64,000 nt of DNA from Canariomyces notabilis (GCF_033297395.1 NW_027041824.1:2013687-2077686); one strand, 5' to 3'. Positions 11,201-23,790 are shown, counted from the stretch's first letter. Numbers and translations are program-made. The notes: a model not told the origin generated them from the sequence alone.

Positions 11201-11911
11201 GGCAAGGCGTTCTCTTTCTCGTTCAATGTCGACCTCTGGTTGGGATATTAAGATGCTGTTGAGGATTTCACTTGCCTCCCTCGATGGGCCATTGGCCGAT
11301 GTTGAGTTGGAAGGCGGTGAGCGGATGGGCATTGTTGTCGAAGGGTTTGCCCGTCCGTCTCGGGTACCGTTCGAACGATGCGGTTGCTCTTGTGACGATT
11401 GATTCGCTCGTCTGTTGCGCGAGCTCTGCACTGCACCGTCGTCCGATCCGTCTATCCTGCTGTTCGCATCGCGATTCGAATCGGCGTGGGTCCGGCGGGG
11501 CGAGTCGGTGGAGCGCTCCCCCGTTTGTGCGCGTCGAGAGCTGGACGTCCGGGGAGGAACCGCGGCAGGCATGTTTCGTTTTGTTGGATTGTGCTGGTCG
11601 GGAGAGTCTACCGCCGACGATACAGGCACGGGCACGGGCGAGGCGACGGCAGCGCGGGAACTCATCGGGGAATTTGCGACGAGCTGCGAGTCGTTGCTGG
11701 CGCTGGGTCCGCGAGAATAGTGTCGAGATGATGATGCTGGAGATGTTCCTGAGGGCTGCTGATTTGCATGATAGCCGGGGCCTTCCCGTATCGGAGATGA
11801 GAGGGTGGACGAGTGCTGTCGATTGGACTGCGGTGCCGGAGCCAGGGGCGGCGTATGGAGGACTGATACTGACGTCTGTTGAACGGGCACTGTTTGGAGG
11901 GCACTACTCAT
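8282..11911 (-). CDS. KIN4: Kin4-type serine/threonine protein kinase
   Basis: Three exons (11911-10970, 10910-10317, 10261-8282) join in frame to give 1171 residues; both introns are 55-60 nt with GTGAGT donors. A Ser/Pro-rich N-terminus precedes the kinase domain. The Gly-rich loop IGEGEFGKV is at ~295-303, the VAIK lysine is K318, the catalytic HRDLKLEN has D413, DFG is at 431-433, and CGSPCYAAPE ends at ~490. Between DFG and APE there is an acidic insert of about 30 residues, a feature I associate with fungal Kin4 relatives. The last ~550 residues are disordered Ser/Arg-rich sequence with basic patches, and the C-terminus is FFRRRGKARGGETG. In yeast Kin4 the equivalent kinase holds mitotic exit when the spindle is misplaced, acting at spindle poles and cortex. 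The subfamily call is from memory of the family. A closely related CAMK kinase is the alternative. Confidence 0.85.
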
Positions 11912-14900
11912 TTTCGCACCTTCTACCTATGCCGGCCAGACGTAGAAGACGCGCGGGCGAAGGGTGCAGCACCGCCGGGCGTTCACAGGCAAGCCGAGTA
12001 CCTAAGGTAACTTAGAGATGCAGTGAAGGTAGGGTAGAGAATTGTTGTCGGTCGGATCAGGAAGGCCCAATGGGGGGGAAATAGTTCGAAAAAAAATGGG
12101 AAGCCGTCAGTTTCAAATCGGCCTTTGCTGCAATGCAACGTTCGCAGAATGCTTCTTGTTTGCAGTAAACCAACTGGCCGATGGCCGCTCGAGTTACGGA
12201 TACCAATGGGCCAATTCGGTTCTCATGGTGCGCCGCAATTCGATGCGGGATTTGCCTTGGTGACTGACCGCCTGTCGCCGCGATTGCTGGGTGAGAGTTC
12301 TGCAAACAGGGGAATCGCGTTTGGTAAGGCGCGACTTGCTTCGATGCTCGGTACTGGAATAGGTTGTTTACTCGGACCGCAGCCGAAAACAATACGCCCT
12401 ATGTTATGCACCTGTACTGTACATACAAACTCGAGTGCGAAAACTCGAATCTGGTGAAAGGAGTGAGAGATAATTTCCGTCCAGTCGATTCGTGCGGGTC
12501 GCTCTCCTGTGTGTGGGTGGAGGAGAGGGAGGAGACGGGAGAGGTGATGAGGGCGGTGAGGTAGAGTGAAGGGGGGAAAGGAGGTTTACAAAAATGTGGA
12601 GGAGAAACGAGAGGAGTGCCAAGGTGGTCGTGGTGATGCGCTCGTTTCCAACCTTCCATAGGAGGTGAGTTGGACTCCCTTCTCAGTGCAGTTCTTTCCT
12701 GCCTAACTTCGTTTATTACTGTCCACTTTTAGCACCACTTCGGCCACTGCGACGGGACTCGGGTGCGTGGGCGTGGGCATTGAGCGACATGTGCTCTGCG
12801 GAGACTCGAGAGTTTTACAGTGGGAGTTTCGCGGTTCTGGTTGGAGAAACCTCCTGACTACCGTCTTTTGCATGGACCACTCATGAATTGCGGGTACTGG
12901 GCCAGGTACATCTGTTATGCGCTAGAACCCCACTATAGGATCTTTCCTGACGCGTATCCTTTTGATGTCGCGACCCTTAATTCACCGGCTTGAGCAATCT
13001 GGTATCACACACAGCTGCTTACAGCCCATTTGCGGCAGTCTAGTGTGACATGGCCTTGGCTTTGTTGTCTAACAACATTGACATTTGACGGCCAGGCCGG
13101 TCGCTGAGAGCGGCCCGACTGGACTCGTTTGGACGAATTTGAAGATGCGCGTTGCGAGACATTTCGAGGACAACCTGCCCCACGCGTGCCGTCCCGTCTG
13201 ATATCGCAGCTTTTGTGCCCCGTAAGTACCAAGGCACAAGCCACTCAAAACAAAGTCGAGACGAGTTCAACCTAAGCACTACGCAACGTTCACCCCCATC
13301 TCGACTTGCTCGTTGCAAAGGAAGCACAACCCTAACAGAAATGGCTGAGTTGACGGAACGCGGCTCAGGTTTGACGCAAGTAAAATGCCGTCCTCGGGCC
13401 CAAGATCAACGTTAACCAGCACGTACCGACTGGAAGTGTTGGATGGAGCCCTTTAGCCGGAACCATGGGGGACTTGGGCTATCGTTGAATTGCATGACTC
13501 GCCTGAGTCGACACGGAAGTCTTCCATCCCAGGCAGAGTGGCAGATACCCAGTATCATCGCAACACTTCCCAGGCTTACACATGGAGTCGGAGTCGCCGT
13601 CTGATGTTTCGATAGTGTAGACTCCAGGGCCCCCCTCGCTCGAATCCTTTTCAGGGCAGGCAGGGTTATCTGCGCAGATCACGTCGTGATGCCAAGATCG
13701 TGTCAACAAGCACACAGGCACTGTCTGCTGTGGCACAGTGCAATGGCCATAAATGGCTAGCGCTTCCGGTTCCTGAAGCCAAGCGCAGCAACGACGCAGG
13801 GTTCAGGGGTCCGTCATTGCAATGCACACCTCTGCCAAATGCCAACCTCCCCGCAACAGTCGTTCTGGCTTCCAGCTGCATCACCTCAGTGCAGCCAGCT
13901 TCGTGATATCACGAGTCACCAAGGTGGACAGAAAACTCAGCAGTTGCTGCTGTGTACCAGGAGGATGCGCTGGGCCATAGAAATTGAAGAGACCATGTTT
14001 TTGAAAGCAACATACAGTACGTGTTAGACACATCCAATGGTTCTCCTGCAGCACGAATGGCTCTGCGAGCCCTGCACATAAGAATGCAAGGTACTGTACC
14101 TCCGTACGGAGTACCTACTGTAATTCTTCATCGGTGACGAAAATCCTCAACCGCCACTAGGTCGAGTTTTGAGCATTAGCCCGCTAAAGAAGTGACAACA
14201 ACGGCAATTTTAGCCATTGCTACGGATTTCGGCGTCCGACTCTGTGCCCGTATGAAGGACTCTGCATGAAACAAGTTGATATGATGGGTGGCACGAAAGA
14301 GAAATTAGGTGACCTTGAGCCAGCCCTATCATCGTATCGTTATAGTTCGTATGTACATATACAACTACCTATTAGGTATAGTCACAGGCACAGGATTCTG
14401 CCGTCAACTTCGAGAAGTCGAACAGGGAACTAAACGGCGCATTGCTGTTGTATATACTGTTAAAATGCACAGGCATCACCGGGACAAGAAGGCATTGACG
14501 TCGGAAATGATGCGGTAGGGAAAATGCAGGGATCTGCGAGCTTTCCGCCTGTGTTCCCCATCCACTCCCAATGCAACCACGAAAAAGCCAAACTGGACAC
14601 TCTCGTCGTTTGGAGCGATTTGGAGTCGCACTTTTTCGGAATTGCGGCTGATATCGTTTCTCATTCCTGGTTTAACCCTTGCCTTGACCGGGGGGTTGCC
14701 ACCCCCAGATCATCTTCCAGACATTGCTTTTGTTCGTTTGTTTCCTTGTCATGGGGGATTGTTTCGATTCTCACAGGTTCAGGTCCGAGTGCCTTCAGAC
14801 AGGGCTGACTGAACATGTGCTGTCAAGCCAGGGGTTGCATGCTCCCTCGATCAATTCGACATTGCTACTCCGTACCGAGTAACCTTCGTAATTTGTACAT

Positions 14901-15316
14901 ACGTCGTACTCAGAGGTTCAGGTAGTTATGTCAGTGGAGGTAAGCTTACTCAGAACCAGAACTATTCGTGCACCATACATACCTTATGTATTCGAAATGT
15001 GCCGCCTGTTGATGATGGTTTGACATTCGACATTCAACGTCAAGCGTTTGAACTACATCAATGGCACATTCGTGGACCCGGCGTGTACCAATCGTCATGG
15101 GATACAATGGAAGGCCAGATCAACCTTGGATAGAGCAACTTCATATGACAGTGTGATGTGTAAAGACGAGTAGCGTTGCGGGAGTGGGAGACGACATCAA
15201 GCATCAAGGTCAAGATCCTGAAAGTCTTCTCTTGCAGCAGATCTACGGAACCACCACTACCAATAATCACTCGCCGCATCTACCACCTGTCGTGGACGAC
15301 ATCGTTTTGCATTCGT
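11912..15316. other. Intergenic: KIN4 promoter and GWT1 3' side
   Basis: About 3.4 kb with no convincing gene. The first ~750 nt are the KIN4 upstream region, including a CT-rich tract on its sense strand (12510-12600). GTAC/CCGTACGG palindromes occur at 14090-14120 and 14868-14885. Small frames (for example 13479-13736, 14524-14808) have no domain features. I found no tRNA-like or 5S-like sequence. Confidence 0.5.
12510..12600 (-). promoter_or_regulatory. CT-rich tract upstream of KIN4
   Basis: On the coding strand of KIN4 this is a run of C and T (plus strand GGAGGAGAGGGAGGAGACGG, then GGGGGGAAAGGAGG), about 600-690 nt before the start codon. Filamentous fungal promoters often carry such tracts near the transcription start. 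This role is inferred from composition only. Confidence 0.4.
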
Positions 15317-16877
15317 CTATAGTTTGATCGTGATATCGTGCATATCTAAGCCCACTGCGAAGGCAGTCAAAGCCCCCATATAACCAGCCAAGATCGCCAG
15401 GGTTGTTATCCTACCTACGTGCAGCGTCGGCACAGTCATGTTGACTAGCCCCGTCATGAGATTGGCCAGCAGGAACACGGCCAAGCCGTTGCGGTTATAT
15501 GCCCTCAACACCCTGCTCGTCGCCGTCTCGTAGGCTTCCTTCTCTGCCTTTGCATCCTGCGCCTTGTAGAAGGCGGGGAAGAAGATTGTGTCGACAAGGC
15601 AGAAGGCGAGCAGGAGCGCGCTGTTAAAGGCCACAACCCATAGCACGTAGGGCAGGTTTGTGAGCCTCCGAGACACCGTCAGCCCCGCACCGTATGTGTA
15701 GTCAGTACAGAAGAAGTAGAGCGTTAGCCAGCCCACCGACCACGCAGTCATGGTGAGCAGGAGCCTGGTGGGTTTGGGATTCTGAGAGCCGAGGCTCCGC
15801 GGCAGCACGAACATTCCCAAGTCCTGGCCAGCTAGGAAAATAGCGAGGTAGCCCCAGAAACTGAAAAGCCCCTCCCTGTTCATCGACAGCAGATTGTCCC
15901 GCGGCCCGACCAGAATGTACGCCTTCAAAGAGGTGCTCTCCAAGACGACCTGGTATAGGACGGCTAACAGAATGGCTAACCCGGCATACGAGGGTATAAA
16001 TCTGAGGGCCGACTGGAAAAGCGCCACAAAAGGAGGCAGCAAGCCCAGCGTAAAGAAGAAATTCCAGTGGACTCCGTACTCTGTCACATGCTCGGCATAG
16101 TCCAAACCCTTGACGCTGAGCAGCCGCACGACGCCAAGCGCCAGGAGTGGGAGGGAGTGACGTATTGACTGCCTCAAACGGTCGCTCAGGGGTATCTCTC
16201 GGCCTTCGGAACGCTCTCTTAGCAGGGGCCGAGAGGCTACAAGGCCAGCTGAAAAGACAAAAGACCCGACGCCCATATCCATCAGAGATGTGCCCCATGT
16301 CTCGACCTTTGCGAAGCGGCGCGGAAACATTCGAAAGTCGACGGCGAGGATGCACAAGCATGTGACCACCATCATGTTGCCACGGTAGTTGGTCAGAAAC
16401 GGCTTCGTGGACAGGGCACCGAGTGGTGCCTGCGATGTCCTGGATTGCGCATTGGGGGGGCGTTTGGGTTTCCTCCTGCCCGTTGAGGCATTCGAGGGAA
16501 TGGTGCAGACAAAGGCGGCGGCTGTAAGGAGGAGGATGCTGAGAAGCAGAGGTGCATTCGAGTACAGTGTGACGGATAATAAGAGGGCTCCTACATTCAG
16601 GAGGAAATCGACGGCAAACCCCAAGGCCGAGTAGGGCTTGAATAAGGAGTGTCGAGATTGGAGAGCGGACCAAAGAAGAGCGACGACCTGCGGTTCGCTG
16701 GTCAGCGACAGGGCGACAATAGCTTCTTCGTCTGATAGCTCATACCGGAGCCACAGCGCAAACCTGAGCAATCTCAGCCACAGACCCGCCTGAGAGGTTT
16801 GAGACAAATTCCTCCTTCAGCTGCTTGTAGCTTTGCGTCGTCGTCATGTTGTCAAAGGTGGTATCGGGGCCGGCCAT
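15317..16877 (-). CDS. GWT1: GPI-anchor inositol acyltransferase
   Basis: Two exons (16877-16746 and 16687-15317) encode 500 residues, the usual Gwt1 length. Splicing at a GTATGA donor and CGCAG acceptor removes 58 nt. It joins the conserved N-terminal segment (YKQLKEEFVSNLSGGS, then EIAQVCAVAP) to LLWSALQSR. The rest is a polytopic membrane protein with about a dozen hydrophobic segments. Family landmarks include FLTNYRGNMM, DFRMFPRRFAK, and NREGLFSFWGYLAI. Gwt1/PIG-W adds a fatty acyl chain to the inositol of GlcN-PI in the ER, an early step of GPI-anchor synthesis, and is the known target of antifungal manogepix-type drugs. The unspliced frame also stays open, so the intron is chosen by family alignment rather than by a stop codon. 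Confidence 0.95.
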
Positions 16878-18045
16878 GATGGTGGGAAACGAATGGCGAA
16901 GGCAGGGAAGACGGTAGGAAAATGGAAGACGTCGATCTCGGAATTTAGTGAAGCATTGTCCCAAACAGCAGCCAACGTAATTAGTTGAAGAGCGATTGGA
17001 TCCAGATGTCGGCTCCCGTGTTCCAGGTGTCCGTGTCAGTATATCGCTTGTCAGTGCCTGGTAATCGCTTCCATGTGGGTTGTCGTTCTCAACTCAGGTA
17101 AGGTGGTGAGAACCTAGGGACGAATATAGTTCATGCTGAGGGTGTCGGTTGATGGCGAGTCAAAAGGCAGGTCGGGACTCTGCAGTTGATGCCTGGAGGT
17201 GCCGCTGTCGGAACAGGCAACCAATCGCACACTTCAGCATGGAAGCTCCCTTGTGTAATTACCTTACACTCGAGCGGTACGCAGATGTATGTTACACTAA
17301 CCCACCGTGGTGTACATATCATGTATGGAGTAACTATGTAATATGTAATTTCGCGCTGCCATAGAGAATCAGCTCAACCTCCTGTCCCTGCTCGTTCCTG
17401 CTGCGAGCTTCCAATTTCCAAAAGACATCCCCAACAAACCACTTCCCTGGACCAGCTGCAACTTTCCGATCATGTACTGACAAGTGACATGCCATCTTGA
17501 CCAGTCTCCCAACGAGCCATGGTGGTGCTAAAGGGCGATGCGGTCGGTGGCGAGTTCCAAACCCATCTTCTTTGTTCTCAACTGCATATCCCAGGCAGGC
17601 AAATCTCGGAGAGGCTGGTGACGACGCTTGGAAACACATTAATAAACACGGCTTCGCATGCCACTCCATGGCTTGCACATGCCATCATCTTTGGAACTTC
17701 CACTGCGCCTACCCGTTGTTTGTCCAGCTTCTGGGCCTCTGGCTGTGGTGTGGCCTCTGAGCTTTGTCTCGCATGGGTGCGGCTGGGTTGAGTCACCAGC
17801 GATAGGTGCGTTGAAAGCATCGGACCTTCTTTCAGGAGGAAAGAAAGGAGGGGATACAAAAAGCAGCATGGGTTGAACCACCGCCGCCTGCGGCCGCCGT
17901 CATCGTCGTCGACATGCCATGCCTAGCTGCTTCAACAGTCAGACCTGTCTAGCACAATCCTGATCCGAAGTACATAACTCGTATCGCCCGAGATTCAAGC
18001 AAAAACAGTACACCGAAAACCGCTCGTGAACACAAGACACCTGTG
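16878..18045. other. Divergent intergenic region between GWT1 and the Clp1-like gene
   Basis: About 1.2 kb that should hold both promoters. Several small frames overlap on both strands at 17330-17880, but none has domain-like sequence. No repeat or RNA gene stands out. Confidence 0.5.
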
Positions 18046-19234
18046 ATGGAGGCGCAGGCTCGACTGCGTCCAGACTTGCGTCCTGCTTGGACCGCCCGGG
18101 ACCAGCATTACTATGAGCATCCCAGAGCGTCCGCTTTTGCAGCCTGCAGTCCCCTGCACTCGACCACTTCGTTCAGACAAGACAGCTTGCCCAGCATTAT
18201 GCACCCGGCACTTGCCGGCTACGACCAGTCTATGAGAATGCATGAGCGAGCCATAGTGGACAATCTAGACGAAAGGGGGAGGCTTGGGGACCAGCGGACC
18301 TCAGCTACGGCCCGCTCCGTCTCCCCCATGTCCGAGCAGACCCTGGATGCTAGACGTGCATCGATCGCCGGCTTGCCGCCTCCTCGCTTGTTCTCCACAT
18401 CCGGCCCATCGCCTCGCTCTTCCGGCTTCTTCATGCAGTATCACAGGAGGCCGACTATCGTCGAGGAGACGAGATCTATGCTGCTTGCTGGCACCCGAGA
18501 TGAATGGCCGCGCTCACACGCCTCGCCTACCAGCCCAACCGCTGGGCGTCGTACCTCATTGCCGTCATTTCCAACCGCAAGACGCAGCAGCCAGCAGACG
18601 CGGCAGGAACTCCAGGCATGGGGACACATCTACTTTTTCAACGGCTCCAAGGCTGCCCGCTTTGTGACAGCCGTCGCGCTTCCCCCTGAGGAGGGCGAAG
18701 GAATCAAACCCAAGGTGCTTGAGCGGCGGAATTCACTCACCATCCGTGCGCAAATCAGGCCGTGCGAGCTTGGGCGACCGCCGTTTCTGCTCCAGCGAAC
18801 CTTCGATCTGGATAAGCTTAGAGCTACAATCCCGGAGCTGCCTCCGGATCCAATTGGAGCCCGGAGGCCGTCAGCTGATTCCAGCAGCCGGAGCAGTGTC
18901 TCCGCGGCTCGCCGGCGTTCCTCACCGGATCTCGACAAATCCCCTCTTCGCGGTGCGAATACTGTTCCTATTCGTGAGTGATTCTCAGCAGCCATCAATT
19001 CTGGCCCAAGCAGCCCTGCTAAACCATCTCCCAGACCTTCGTTATGCACGCGCCTTCTTCCCGGCTCTTGCAGCCCTACTCTATTCGGGATACATCAAGG
19101 CCCGCGATATTATCGACCTCCCTCTCCCTCATCCAGAGGCCTGGGTTCAGACTGTGGCATATGTTTACACCGGCCAGGGAGAGCTAACCGAAGCTATCGA
19201 GGAGAACATCCTGTATTTGGGAGGTAAAGTTTGA
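18046..19234 (+). CDS. Clp1-like (clampless-1 family) protein with BTB-like C-terminal fold
   Basis: Two exons (18046-18973 and 19035-19234) joined by a 61-nt intron with a GTGAGT donor, a TGCTAAAC branch site and a CCAG acceptor. They encode about 375 residues. The N-terminal 190 residues are low complexity. A conserved block (WGHIYFFNGSKAARFVTAVA, then PFLLQRTFDLDKLRATIPE) follows, and the C-terminus has BTB/POZ-like pattern: LYSGYIKARDIIDLPLPHPE, QTVAYVYTGQGELTEAI, ILYLGGKV at the end. I recall this pattern from ascomycete proteins related to basidiomycete Clp1, a regulator of sexual development. Its job in ascomycetes is not clear. A GTAAAG near the stop could act as a donor to an extra exon at 19402-19718 (477 residues in total), but that tail looks unconserved, so I prefer the stop at 19232-19234. 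Confidence 0.75.
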
Positions 19235-20054
19235 GGCCAAAGCAGAGTGGCCATCGCGTACGAATTTCCTTTCGTACCACGTCGTCTAGGGGCGGCATTT
19301 TTATGCTTTGAAGCTGCAGATCGGCCCTCATGTACGTTGCATTGGCGAGCTCCCGCTCTCGTTTCGGTCTTTGCTCGAACCACGTCTTTGATGGATTGCA
19401 GACGAAATCCAGTCAGACCTGTGTCTGCCTCAGTCGACCCCTTCGCACCCTGCTGGCCGGCCTGTCTGCTCCCTGCCTTCTTTGGCAGGTGGCGCTTTTC
19501 TAGTCGAGCACAGTTCTAGGTGGGAGCTGCATATGCCAAAGGAGGCTACAGGTGCTTCTGAGGAGCCCCAGTGTCCGTGCGGTGTCATGCCTACGTGCTC
19601 CGCAACCAAACCCTCGAATTGTCCGCCCGGCGTCAAAGTTGAGGCGTATTCTAAAAGGGTCTGGGCCCGTCCATGTCAAAACTTGCGCCTCCTAAACATT
19701 TGCCTGGCTCGATGTTAGCTCGGAAACCGAGTCATCCCGCATTGTTTGAGGAACATCTGGACACACCGGCCCACCTCTTCCTCAGCATCGAACTGTTGGA
19801 AATTTGAAAAAGCCAGCCCCTCTCCATAGCCCTGTATATCAACAGCGCTGGTGCCACAATGCTTGCCCTTCTAAAGGTTGCCAGCATGGAGCACCGCACG
19901 ACGCTCCGTCATGGTCGTCGACTAGGATCCGAACAAGATTGAAGCACATCGCTGGTACTGGGAAACAAACTTCAAGACCCTGATGAAACCTATGCCCGCC
20001 CACCGTCCAGCCCTCGCTACCGTTGCCTCCGCCCCTCACATCTTCTGCCGGCCC
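19235..20054. other. Intergenic or possible extra 3' exon of the Clp1-like gene
   Basis: This 820-nt stretch contains an open frame at 19402-19718 that could be spliced in phase to the upstream gene (acceptor GATTGCAG). Its protein is Cys/Pro-rich and shows no domain. The rest is promoter sequence for the following P-loop gene. Confidence 0.45.
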
Positions 20055-21296
20055 ATGGACCCTTCCCCCGCACCGTTAGTGTATATCAACGGTTGGCACG
20101 GCGTCGGGAAGGAGACTGTAGCCGAATACCTGACCCTACTACTCGGCAAGGACAAGTCGTTGCTGGTTGACGTGCGCAGCATCGGGGGAGACGGCGATAG
20201 CGATATTGAGAGCGGAGACCGACCCGGAACCCGCAAAGCCAAACACTCATACAAACGCAGGCCCAGACCGCTTTTGACCCCCGAACACCCACGCTATTTC
20301 TCGTTCGACCTCTTTCTGGACACAGATACCGCTCTCGATGTCAACCACCCCCTTAACTCAGACTCAAACCCAATCAGCCCTTCGTTGCCGTCCTCGGTAT
20401 CGTCCTTCTCGTCCCCAAGTTATGCCTTTTCGTCGTCCGCTTCCTCCCGCTCGGCTTCCATCTCCTCCAACACCACCGTCTCAACCACTACCTCAGCCAT
20501 AGCTACAGCCGACTTTTGCCCCCCGTATCTCTCACCCAACATCCCATTCCCAGCCGCAGCCCCAACCCCAACTCCGACATCGACGTCAACAACCGCCCTA
20601 ACCCAGCTTCTGACCCTGCCAGAGAACGCCGCGCGCACCGCAGTCCTGGCAGCCTGCTGTCCGGACACGCCCACGGGCCGTGCAACGCTACGCACGTTTG
20701 AGACGGCAGCGGAGCGCGCGGGGCGTCTGTTTGTGTTCGTCGTGCTGAGCGGCGAGCGCCATGAGCACGGCGTGAACTCTATTCAGCGCAGGCAGACCGT
20801 TGTTACCGGTTCCATTGGCCATACTGTAGACCAGGCCTTGGCTGCGTATGGGAATAGGTACGGGTGCCGGTACGGCTGTGGGTTTGGAGCGAGGCGGGGG
20901 AGTGAGCCGGTTGTTCGGCTTCCGGAGGCTTCCATGCCAGGGACGTCTAGTGCCGGACCGATGGAGCAGGAGGTGATGCCGACGAGCCCTAGTTTGCCCT
21001 CCGGTCTCCCTGCGGCGGAGGGAGTTGCTGCCGTTGGAGGAAGCGGTTGGGTGCTTGGGCGGCGAGAGGGAGGGATTGGACTGGCGGCGCCCGCGCGTGC
21101 GGCTGGGTCGCTGACGGTGGACGTGACATCAGTTTCGGTCTTTGAGGCGGCGCTGCAGATTGTGGGGTTTGTCAAAGGACTGGAGGCCGAAAGGGATGCC
21201 GAGTTGTGCAGCACCGCGGGTGGAAGCACGGCCACCACCCCCCACGTGGATGTGGAGGATGGAAAAACGTTGGACGTGGATGCGAGAGGGGGTTAA
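20055..21296 (+). CDS. P-loop NTPase-like protein of unknown function
   Basis: Single exon. The ATG at 20055 gives 413 residues starting MDPSPAPLVYINGWHGVGKE; in-frame ATGs at 19983 and 19992 would add about 24 residues. Residues ~12-19 (GWHGVGKE) fit a Walker A motif, followed by TVAEYLTLLL and VDVRSIG, as in small kinase-like ATPases. LLTPEHPRYFSFDL comes next. A Ser/Thr/Pro-rich insert of about 90 residues then interrupts the fold, before AARTAVLAACCPDTPTGR and RLFVFVVLSGERHEHG. The C-terminal third is Gly/Ala-rich except for VDVTSVSVFEAALQIVGFV. No Walker B or substrate motif can be named with confidence. It resembles hypothetical fungal P-loop proteins, but no function is known to me. 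Confidence 0.75.
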   Translation: MDPSPAPLVYINGWHGVGKETVAEYLTLLLGKDKSLLVDVRSIGGDGDSDIESGDRPGTRKAKHSYKRRPRPLLTPEHPRYFSFDLFLDTDTALDVNHPLNSDSNPISPSLPSSVSSFSSPSYAFSSSASSRSASISSNTTVSTTTSAIATADFCPPYLSPNIPFPAAAPTPTPTSTSTTALTQLLTLPENAARTAVLAACCPDTPTGRATLRTFETAAERAGRLFVFVVLSGERHEHGVNSIQRRQTVVTGSIGHTVDQALAAYGNRYGCRYGCGFGARRGSEPVVRLPEASMPGTSSAGPMEQEVMPTSPSLPSGLPAAEGVAAVGGSGWVLGRREGGIGLAAPARAAGSLTVDVTSVSVFEAALQIVGFVKGLEAERDAELCSTAGGSTATTPHVDVEDGKTLDVDARGG

Positions 21297-23700
21297 GATA
21301 TATTCTTAACCGCCCCGTACTCGGGGCAAGCTACCAGCAGGGTTGTCTCAACTCCTCTTCCCGAAGTGAATGGTGGCCCCCTCCCCCCTTCAGATGATTA
21401 GGTAGCGGCACGTGCCACACGGCAAGCAAGACGACACGTTTCTCTCGTCCTAGCCCAAGCCCAAGGAGGTGAATTATCTGTCATGTCGCCAGAATTGCTT
21501 CCTACTGGCTGCCCAAAACAGAAACCGTACACTTACCGAGCTTTCCATCAACGCCGGACTCACTGCGCCGGGAGCACAACAGCTGCCAGCAGCCAAGGGA
21601 CAGACTATGTCAGCCCACCCTCCGGGTATGTCGGCACCACAGCTGTACAAAACCCATATTACCGCCTCCTCTGTGCCTTGGTTTGTGTCGCACACCCTGC
21701 ACAGAGGGCCGGGCCGCTGGACAGGGGCAGCTAGAGACATGGGAGCCCATGGACATCTGACACGCAAGCACCAATCGCGGAACCCGGCAGCGGCAGTTAG
21801 GCATAAGACGCTTGGAGAGTGGCTCAGGTGACTGCTTGGCGTCTGTATCTCGGAGCGGACCTTATCTGAGCCCGGCTATTCTACCAGTACACCGGGCTGG
21901 CACCTACCCGATTCCAGGATCCTGCGGATTTGCAACCTAGATGGGCCTGTTTGAGGGAACCATGAGAGAACGGAACCCCTGGCGGTCACTGGTTTGCAGT
22001 TGGGACGAAAAAGTGCCATCTGTCATCGTCCTCTGCTCTGCTACGGATTTTCGCCAGACGGTCTACTCAAGAAACTGCCCCCAAAAGCAAATCTGTCACC
22101 TCCTAATACCACACGGTGCCAAGGAGTCAAGTCGGGTTGCTGTCCTCGAGGCAGCGCCCCTTTTACACGGAGAGATGGTGGCAGGACATTTACGCCATGT
22201 GCGCTGACCCATGGGGTGGGGGCTCAGGGGCCACCGAACAGCGTCCTGATCAGCCGGGTCTTGGCTACAACTTTGGGGCACAGCACCAAAAGTGTGTATG
22301 ACCCAAAGTACTCGGAGGTTGGGTTTTTCTCACCGGACCTGTGTGTTTCAAAGTGTTTCGCAGTGGGTAGTCGGGTACGGGATCCAGACTGGTTCTGTGG
22401 GGTTGGTTCCTGAGGTTTGGTACTACATAACATACCTTACCTAGGTAATCGTCTGTCTCTCACCTCTATTTGCAAGAACAAAATAATTACTACTGTAGTA
22501 GTGTAGCGAGAAGCAGTCGGAGAACTGTGAATACCAGGCACGTGCAATATGACCGGCTAGAGGACATGTGAATATACTTGGGGTGTATGTATTTGCCGCA
22601 CTTTAATTGTTCTTTCATATCCAATCTACATCCAGATTAATACAAGGCACCGTTAATTGATCTTTATTGTCTCTAACGTTATGTACGTTGACAGGTAGGC
22701 GCAATGCCTACACAGTAGGTTCAATCTAAGAGGTCAACGTTAGCACTCCGTCTTTGAGTCCGTCGCTGCATGTCCAAGACTCCAGCGTTTCTAGCGTGAA
22801 CATCACAAGGTTACACTCCGATAATTCCCGAAAAATGGGAACGAAGGGAGGACTGGTCGGTTAGCTCATTGTAGATCAAATGTAACGAGTGCATCTCGAA
22901 CTGCTACATTAGCAAGGATCCGCGAGATCGTGCCATGATCTACATAAGGTTAGCCGACGGGATAGCAAGCGGAATGTCGACTGGGCATCCGCTCAACGGT
23001 ACGACACTACACCACCGTATCTTCAAAAAGGGGGGGTACGTTAGATCGACCCCAGGCTGCGGCTAAGAGAGAGACAACTACAAGCACTAATGTATGTCAC
23101 ATATGTATGTCCTTCATGAACCCAGTTCCGCATTTGGCGGGCTGCAGTCGACTCGATGCAGCCAACCTTGAGCTACAATAACCTAAACTACTTGGCTCGG
23201 CTCGTATTACTTTACCGTTAGAGGTTACCCACCCACTATGTGTACATAATGTATACACCATGCAAAGCATCGGCATCGGCGTCTCGAACCAAGATGCTGC
23301 TGCATCCCGCGCGCTCAAATTCAAGCGATGCCAACAAACAGTCCCGTTCCCGCGGAAAAATACGAGATTGTGAGAGTGCAGCTTTGCATGCTGCGAAGTT
23401 ACTGCATGTAGGTATGAATACAGGTGGCAGGAGCAGAGGCGTACTCCTTATGTACTGCTATTTATGATCTGAGCTTTGTACGCATTTCGTTGGGAAGCAG
23501 TATTGCAGAGGATAAGCTGGAGCAAACCTGAATGTGGTCTAGATTCTTCCTCGTGTTCATCCCACATTCTCGATGACAAACAACCCCGGCCAAGACGAGA
23601 CGTTCAAAGACAGACCAACCTGGCCCGCCTGCGTAGGCGCTCTGAGAGACAGTAAGTATCGTGACGAATCGGCCTCCCCATAGAGAAATACAAGTTGGTT

Positions 23701-23790
23701 TTGTACTGTCTATACATACAGTACATAAGGTACCTAAGAAACCTGAGTTAGTAAAGGGTATAGTAAGGTAGATAGGGTAGGTACATTGCT
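23701..23790. repeat. GTAC/GGTACC-rich palindromic cluster
   Basis: Several short self-complementary words lie together (TACATACAGTACATAAGG, GGTACC, GGTAGATAGGGTAGGTAC). The cluster is noncoding and resembles the other GTAC clusters in the window. Confidence 0.5.
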
